Source: Phoronis australis (lineage: Eukaryota; Phoronida; Phoronidae). Taken from it: a stretch of DNA of 36,882 bases. The stretch lies in assembly GCA_002633005.1 (NCBI GenBank), contig NMRA01000419.1, forward strand, positions 14,294 to 51,175. Reading direction: 5' to 3'. Positions 31,420 through 36,882 of this stretch are shown in pieces (within the stretch, counting starts at the first letter, position 1; the number at the start of each line of letters is the position of its first letter). A model generated the notes under the pieces. The model ran no database searches. It saw nothing but the letters and a program-made list of their open reading frames with translations, and was not told the origin of the DNA. Made by a program: the position numbers and the translations under genes.

Positions 31420-31425
31420 AATAAA
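31420..31425 (+). terminator. Candidate distal poly(A) signal
   Basis: Canonical AATAAA about 430 bases after the stop, followed within 20-30 bases by T/G-rich sequence (TTGATTTGCATCTATGTG). Confidence 0.55.
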
Positions 31426-31460
31426 GACTGCCATTAAGTATTGATTTGCATCTATGTGCA

Positions 31461-34228
31461 TTATGCTACAAACAGTAGACTGTATGGAGGTATAATGACA
31501 TTATGCTACAAACAGTAGACTGTATGGAGGTATAATGACATTATGCTACAAACAGTAGACTGTATGGAGGTATAATGACATTATGCTACAAACAGTAGAC
31601 TGTATGGAGGTATAATGACATTATGCTACAAACAGTAGACTGTATGGAGGTATAATGACATTATGCTACAAACAGTAGACTGTATGGAGGTATAATGACA
31701 TTATGCTACAAACAGTAGACTGTATGGAGGTATAATGACATTATGCTACAAACAGTAGACTGTATGGAGGTATAATGACATTATGCTACAAACAGTAGAC
31801 TGTATGGAGGTATAATGACATTATGCTACAAACAGTAGACTGTATGGAGGTATAATGACATTATGCTACAAACAGTAGACTGTATGGAGGTATAATGACA
31901 TTATGCTACAAACAGTAGACTGTATGGAGGTATAATGACATTATGCTACAAACAGTAGACTGTATGGAGGTATAATGACATTATGCTACAAACAGTAGAC
32001 TGTATGGAGGTATAATGACATTATGCTACAAACAGTAGACTGTATGGAGGTATAATGACATTATGCTACAAACAGTAGACTGTATGGAGGTATAATGACA
32101 TTATGCTACAAACAGTAGACTGTATGGAGGTATAATGACATTATGCTACAAACAGTAGACTGTATGGAGGTATAATGACATTATGCTACAAACAGTAGAC
32201 TGTATGGAGGTATAATGACATTATGCTACAAACAGTAGACTGTATGGAGGTATAATGACATTATGCTACAAACAGTAGACTGTATGGAGGTATAATGACA
32301 TTATGCTACAAACAGTAGACTGTATGGAGGTATAATGACATTATGCTACAAACAGTAGACTGTATGGAGGTATAATGACATTATGCTACAAACAGTAGAC
32401 TGTATGGAGGTATAATGACATTATGCTACAAACAGTAGACTGTATGGAGGTATAATGACATTATGCTACAAACAGTAGACTGTATGGAGGTATAATGACA
32501 TTATGCTACAAACAGTAGACTGTATGGAGGTATAATGACATTATGCTACAAACAGTAGACTGTATGGAGGTATAATGACATTATGCTACAAACAGTAGAC
32601 TGTATGGAGGTATAATGACATTATGCTACAAACAGTAGACTGTATGGAGGTATAATGACATTATGCTACAAACAGTAGACTGTATGGAGGTATAATGACA
32701 TTATGCTACAAACAGTAGACTGTATGGAGGTATAATGACATTATGCTACAAACAGTAGACTGTATGGAGGTATAATGACATTATGCTACAAACAGTAGAC
32801 TGTATGGAGGTATAATGACATTATGCTACAAACAGTAGACTGTATGGAGGTATAATGACATTATGCTACAAACAGTAGACTGTATGGAGGTATAATGACA
32901 TTATGCTACAAACAGTAGACTGTATGGAGGTATAATGACATTATGCTACAAACAGTAGACTGTATGGAGGTATAATGACATTATGCTACAAACAGTAGAC
33001 TGTATGGAGGTATAATGACATTATGCTACAAACAGTAGACTGTATGGAGGTATAATGACATTATGCTACAAACAGTAGACTGTATGGAGGTATAATGACA
33101 TTATGCTACAAACAGTAGACTGTATGGAGGTATAATGACATTATGCTACAAACAGTAGACTGTATGGAGGTATAATGACATTATGCTACAAACAGTAGAC
33201 TGTATGGAGGTATAATGACATTATGCTACAAACAGTAGACTGTATGGAGGTATAATGACATTATGCTACAAACAGTAGACTGTATGGAGGTATAATGACA
33301 TTATGCTACAAACAGTAGACTGTATGGAGGTATAATGACATTATGCTACAAACAGTAGACTGTATGGAGGTATAATGACATTATGCTACAAACAGTAGAC
33401 TGTATGGAGGTATAATGACATTATGCTACAAACAGTAGACTGTATGGAGGTATAATGACATTATGCTACAAACAGTAGACTGTATGGAGGTATAATGACA
33501 TTATGCTACAAACAGTAGACTGTATGGAGGTATAATGACATTATGCTACAAACAGTAGACTGTATGGAGGTATAATGACATTATGCTACAAACAGTAGAC
33601 TGTATGGAGGTATAATGACATTATGCTACAAACAGTAGACTGTATGGAGGTATAATGACATTATGCTACAAACAGTAGACTGTATGGAGGTATAATGACA
33701 TTATGCTACAAACAGTAGACTGTATGGAGGTATAATGACATTATGCTACAAACAGTAGACTGTATGGAGGTATAATGACATTATGCTACAAACAGTAGAC
33801 TGTATGGAGGTATAATGACATTATGCTACAAACAGTAGACTGTATGGAGGTATAATGACATTATGCTACAAACAGTAGACTGTATGGAGGTATAATGACA
33901 TTATGCTACAAACAGTAGACTGTATGGAGGTATAATGACATTATGCTACAAACAGTAGACTGTATGGAGGTATAATGACATTATGCTACAAACAGTAGAC
34001 TGTATGGAGGTATAATGACATTATGCTACAAACAGTAGACTGTATGGAGGTATAATGACATTATGCTACAAACAGTAGACTGTATGGAGGTATAATGACA
34101 TTATGCTACAAACAGTAGACTGTATGGAGGTATAATGACATTATGCTACAAACAGTAGACTGTATGGAGGTATAATGACATTATGCTACAAACAGTAGAC
34201 TGTATGGAGGTATAATGACATTATGCTA
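31461..34228 (+). repeat. Minisatellite, 40-bp unit, about 69 copies
   Basis: The unit starts TTATGCTACAAACAGTAGAC and ends GTATAATGACA. I saw no sequence difference between copies. The array stops in mid-unit at a single N (34229), directly beside a different minisatellite. Confidence 0.97.
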
Positions 34229-34229
34229 N
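34229..34229. other. Single unresolved base between two arrays
   Basis: One N where the 40-bp array breaks off and the 45-bp array starts in mid-context; probably an assembly join. Confidence 0.9.
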
Positions 34230-34474
34230 CTATGTAATACATTGTCATGGAGATGGTTGAATGCATGGATGTAGCTATGTAATACATTGTCATGGAGATG
34301 GTTGAATGCATGGATGTAGCTATGTAATACATTGTCATGGAGATGGTTGAATGCATGGATGTAGCTATGTAATACATTGTCATGGAGATGGTTGAATGCA
34401 TGGATGTAGCTATGTAATACATTGTCATGTAGATAGTTGAATGCATGGATCTAGCTACGTAATATATTGGGATG
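34230..34474 (+). repeat. Minisatellite, 45-bp unit, about 5.4 copies
   Basis: Units start at 34230, 34275, 34320, 34365, 34410 and a partial diverged one at 34455. The unit starts CTATGTAATACATTGTCATG. The 86-codon minus-strand frame (MHSTISMTMYYIAT repeats) is a translation of the array. Confidence 0.95.
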
Positions 34475-35386
34475 TATCTGCATCATCACACTTTTACAAA
34501 AGTTGATCATACGAATTGATTTGATGAGGAAGTATTGCTAAACATGTGTTGTCACTGTGGTTGGTTTCTTCTTGCTTGTAACCTTTTTTACACCCGCCAT
34601 GAGTGCATGTTGCTGTCATCTCTGTCTGGGCGTGTGGCGTCCGCTGCTTTCTCTCCTCAACACCTTGGTGGAACGTAATGAGATCTGAAAACTGGGTCTC
34701 ATACTTTAAATAACATGCTATTGGGGAGTGCTAACTATGGATTTCCAGTCTGTTACAATGGATTGTCAATTTGTAGTAGCAGATTGGCAATCCATAACAA
34801 TAGATTAAAATTTTATTTTCTTCTGGGGCTAATGGGCCTTCATACTTATGGGCCTTCGTAGGAAAGCCACAAATTAGATTATCAGTTGTACACAGTTAGA
34901 TGAGATATAGATGTAGATAAACCAAAGTGCTTAAAGACAGATTCAAGTAATATCCAGCAAATGGAGCCCGAATTGGTAAAATTCAATGGGAAGTTGGCTC
35001 CTGCTATCATAACCTACATGTAGCAGTAAGTCAATTATGCCATTACAATTTTCTACGTACAAAATTTTTTTACTCTATATAATGGACTGAAAAAAATCTA
35101 AATACAGTATAAGGGAAAATTCTGTACCCATTATACAAAACACCTGCATTTAAAATTAGTTTGTATAACAATAGTGTACTTCATGAAAATGTCAACTCCT
35201 TGCACCACCGCCAGTACTTAGAGCTGTGATAGGTCAAAGCGATTCCTTTAAATCCCAGCTGTAGACCATCAAACATGAATTCGTGGAAAAGCTCCAAAAC
35301 TTGTAACCTTTAATCAGACACACGCACAACGTAGCACGCATTCACTCCAAATATTACATACATGAATAACAATTAAACTCTAATCC

Positions 35387-35525
35387 CAGTGGCGGATCTA
35401 GGATATCACAAGGGGGGGGCAACATTTTGTCCAGCTCTAAGCATTTGTGCAAACCACAATTGTAGATGCGCATAGCACCGAATGGGGGAGGTCGGGAGGG
35501 GGCAGACCCCCTCCCGCCCTGGAAA
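35387..35525. repeat. CAGTGGCGGAT-start repeat fragment
   Basis: It starts CAGTGGCGGATCTAGG followed by a G-run, like one end of the 154-bp elements, but the interior differs (GGGGGAGGTCGGGAGGG, then CCCCCTCCCGCCCTGG). The right boundary is uncertain. Confidence 0.45.
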
Positions 35526-35616
35526 TTTTTCTGTTTTTTCCTCTAAAAATCAAGCTTGTTCCTTGATTTCTGAAGTATTATCCAAGAAAAAAGGCGAGAA
35601 AACAGGAAGAACTGCA

Positions 35617-35682
35617 AGATCCACAGACTCGAACTCACGACCTTGCAGATAGAGCGCGTACATACCACTACATCACCACGCT
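35617..35682 (-). repeat. tRNA-like stretch (SINE head or tRNA pseudogene)
   Basis: On the minus strand: GCGTGGTGATGTAGTGGTAT, then GAGCGC-like sequence in reverse arrangement, then GAGTTCGAGTCTGTGG. The A-box-like GATGTAGTGG and B-box-like GTTCGAGTC are spaced as in tRNA-derived repeats. Acceptor and T arms do not pair convincingly. Confidence 0.45.
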
Positions 35683-36882
35683 TTAACTACATGTACTAAC
35701 CTTATACTAAGAGACCTACTTGTTTATGGTCCACAGCGTTTGCGCGCGAAACCTACTTCTTTTTGTAATGCTTATTACACGTTTTATATTTTATCCAATC
35801 GGTTCTTAACAAATTTGTTTTATTTAAAATAGTCTTCAAATGCCCAAAAGACCAAATCCGTTTTTCGTGTTGGCAATAATGACGGGATTGCTTTGGAAAT
35901 TGTCTTAAGTTAAGGTTTGACAAAGAGAGGATTGTGAGTTTCTGAGTGATTCACTAATCGTAAGCAAATCAAAGCTGTCCTTACTCGCCGGTTGCCTTAT
36001 CTCGCACTACCCGTCAATCGACTAGTTTTCAGTTCGCAATGCAACAATACAATTCTCATAAATTCAACTTGTAATGACCCCTTTCAATTTTAAACCATGC
36101 CCGAAGTACTCGGAAACAAATTATTGTTAGGTACAAAGAGGTATTTTTTCTCCGAAGTGGATCGTAAACACCTCAGGTGACTAGACTTTTCCGCACATAT
36201 AGCTACTTTGGTTTAGATCTGATTAGCTCCCATACTATGGGCCGGGCCGGTCAAGGGCCAATCCCTGTTGTACGCACTACTTAGAGCATTTGAATCAAAC
36301 TGTTATATATAGACGAGAAAACATTTATTGGTATACTGGTGTGAATATTATCAGTGATTTAACCCGAACTTCGAATTAACTAGACCCACTAATGATAGTC
36401 TATGATGATAAACTGATATCAAAAGGCCAAAATTGTCAATTTTCGGCCTCCCCATGTTAAATACAAAATTTTGTCTAATTTTCTTCAAACTCCTACATTT
36501 CAATCTTCATTATACTGACATCTGTTGGGTCTATCGGGAACTAACCGCACATGAAAGGCTTGGTCGAAAATTATCGTTTTCTCACATGCGCTTTCGGGTT
36601 TTTAGCGGCGATTCCACTGATCGAAGCGACAAAATAAGCCAAAACTTTGGCCATACCATGTTAAACATAATTTTTTTCCAATTTTGCTGAAACTTAGCCA
36701 CGTTTTTAACAAAATACTTATCTATGTTATGTGCTGTCGGCAAATGTGATTGATTCATAAATAAGACCCTCACGCTGTGTTTTCTGCGAATCCCATGTAT
36801 CCTGAAGGGGGCTAACTGAGTGATTTTCGCGCATGCGCAGTTCACGGTTTCAATATTGCATAGTTCCGTTACGAATGGGCCG

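Larger units (their letters stand above)
30993..31460 (+). other. NUP54 3' UTR with two poly(A) signals
   Basis: No coding. AATAAA occurs at 31032-31037, only 40 bases after the stop, and at 31420-31425. Either could end the transcript; the second would place the 3' end at the edge of the minisatellite. Confidence 0.6.
34475..36882. other. Intergenic, two repeat fragments and no gene seen
   Basis: Apart from the CAGTGGCGGAT-type repeat and the tRNA-like stretch listed separately, no exon or RNA gene is recognised. Open frames at 36433-36690 (+) and 36582-36845 (-) overlap each other and show no family motif. Confidence 0.45.

Noticed and set aside
31461-34228. CRISPR-like array of regularly repeated units
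   Set aside because: The 40-bp units follow each other without spacers in an animal genome; it is a minisatellite.
34186-34446. 86-codon minus-strand frame with MHSTISMTMYYIAT repeats
   Set aside because: A translation of the 45-bp minisatellite; it also crosses an unknown base.

Overview
The window is metazoan nuclear DNA, AT-rich and intron-rich, with GT-AG introns and many short transposon remnants. It contains parts of two same-strand housekeeping genes. Both proteins are clearly animal-like, and the mix of Penelope-like, TTAA-flanked and hAT-like elements, tRNA-derived repeats and minisatellites fits a non-vertebrate animal, perhaps a marine invertebrate such as a lancelet or hemichordate. 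I cannot fix the species from sequence alone.

Layout. 1-800: remnant of a Penelope-like retroelement whose reverse-transcriptase piece is inverted relative to its 3' end, followed by a hammerhead-ribozyme-like fold. 1154-7425 (+): the last five coding exons of a beta-1,4-galactosyltransferase-family gene; its membrane-anchor exon(s) lie upstream of the window. Its first visible intron carries a 152-bp inverted-repeat element, a 1.7-kb TTAA-flanked element and a 69-bp near-perfect hairpin insertion. 7426-15647: an intergenic repeat-rich stretch with a second 152-bp element (itself interrupted by a 68-bp hairpin), a 154-bp inverted-repeat element, and a second TTAA-family copy interrupted by a 1.6-kb inverted-repeat element and another 154-bp element. 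15648-30992 (+): a complete NUP54 gene, ten coding exons, 563 predicted residues, with a third TTAA-family copy and an assembly gap in intron 1. 31461-34474: two minisatellites, one with about 69 apparently identical 40-bp units. 34475-36882: intergenic sequence with two repeat fragments.

The two genes are functionally separate: one encodes a Golgi glycosyltransferase, the other a central-channel nucleoporin. I saw no operon-like or defence-like system, and no CRISPR array. The most interesting signals are structural: a ribozyme-like fold in the retroelement tail; two tiny palindromic insertions with clear target-site duplications; four tandem copies of an intron/exon junction at NUP54 exon 9; an in-frame coding minisatellite in the NUP54 FG domain; and an inverted-repeat element with subterminal arrays of palindromic CCCGGG/CCTAGG units. 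All homology calls are from reading and memory of families; no database search was run.
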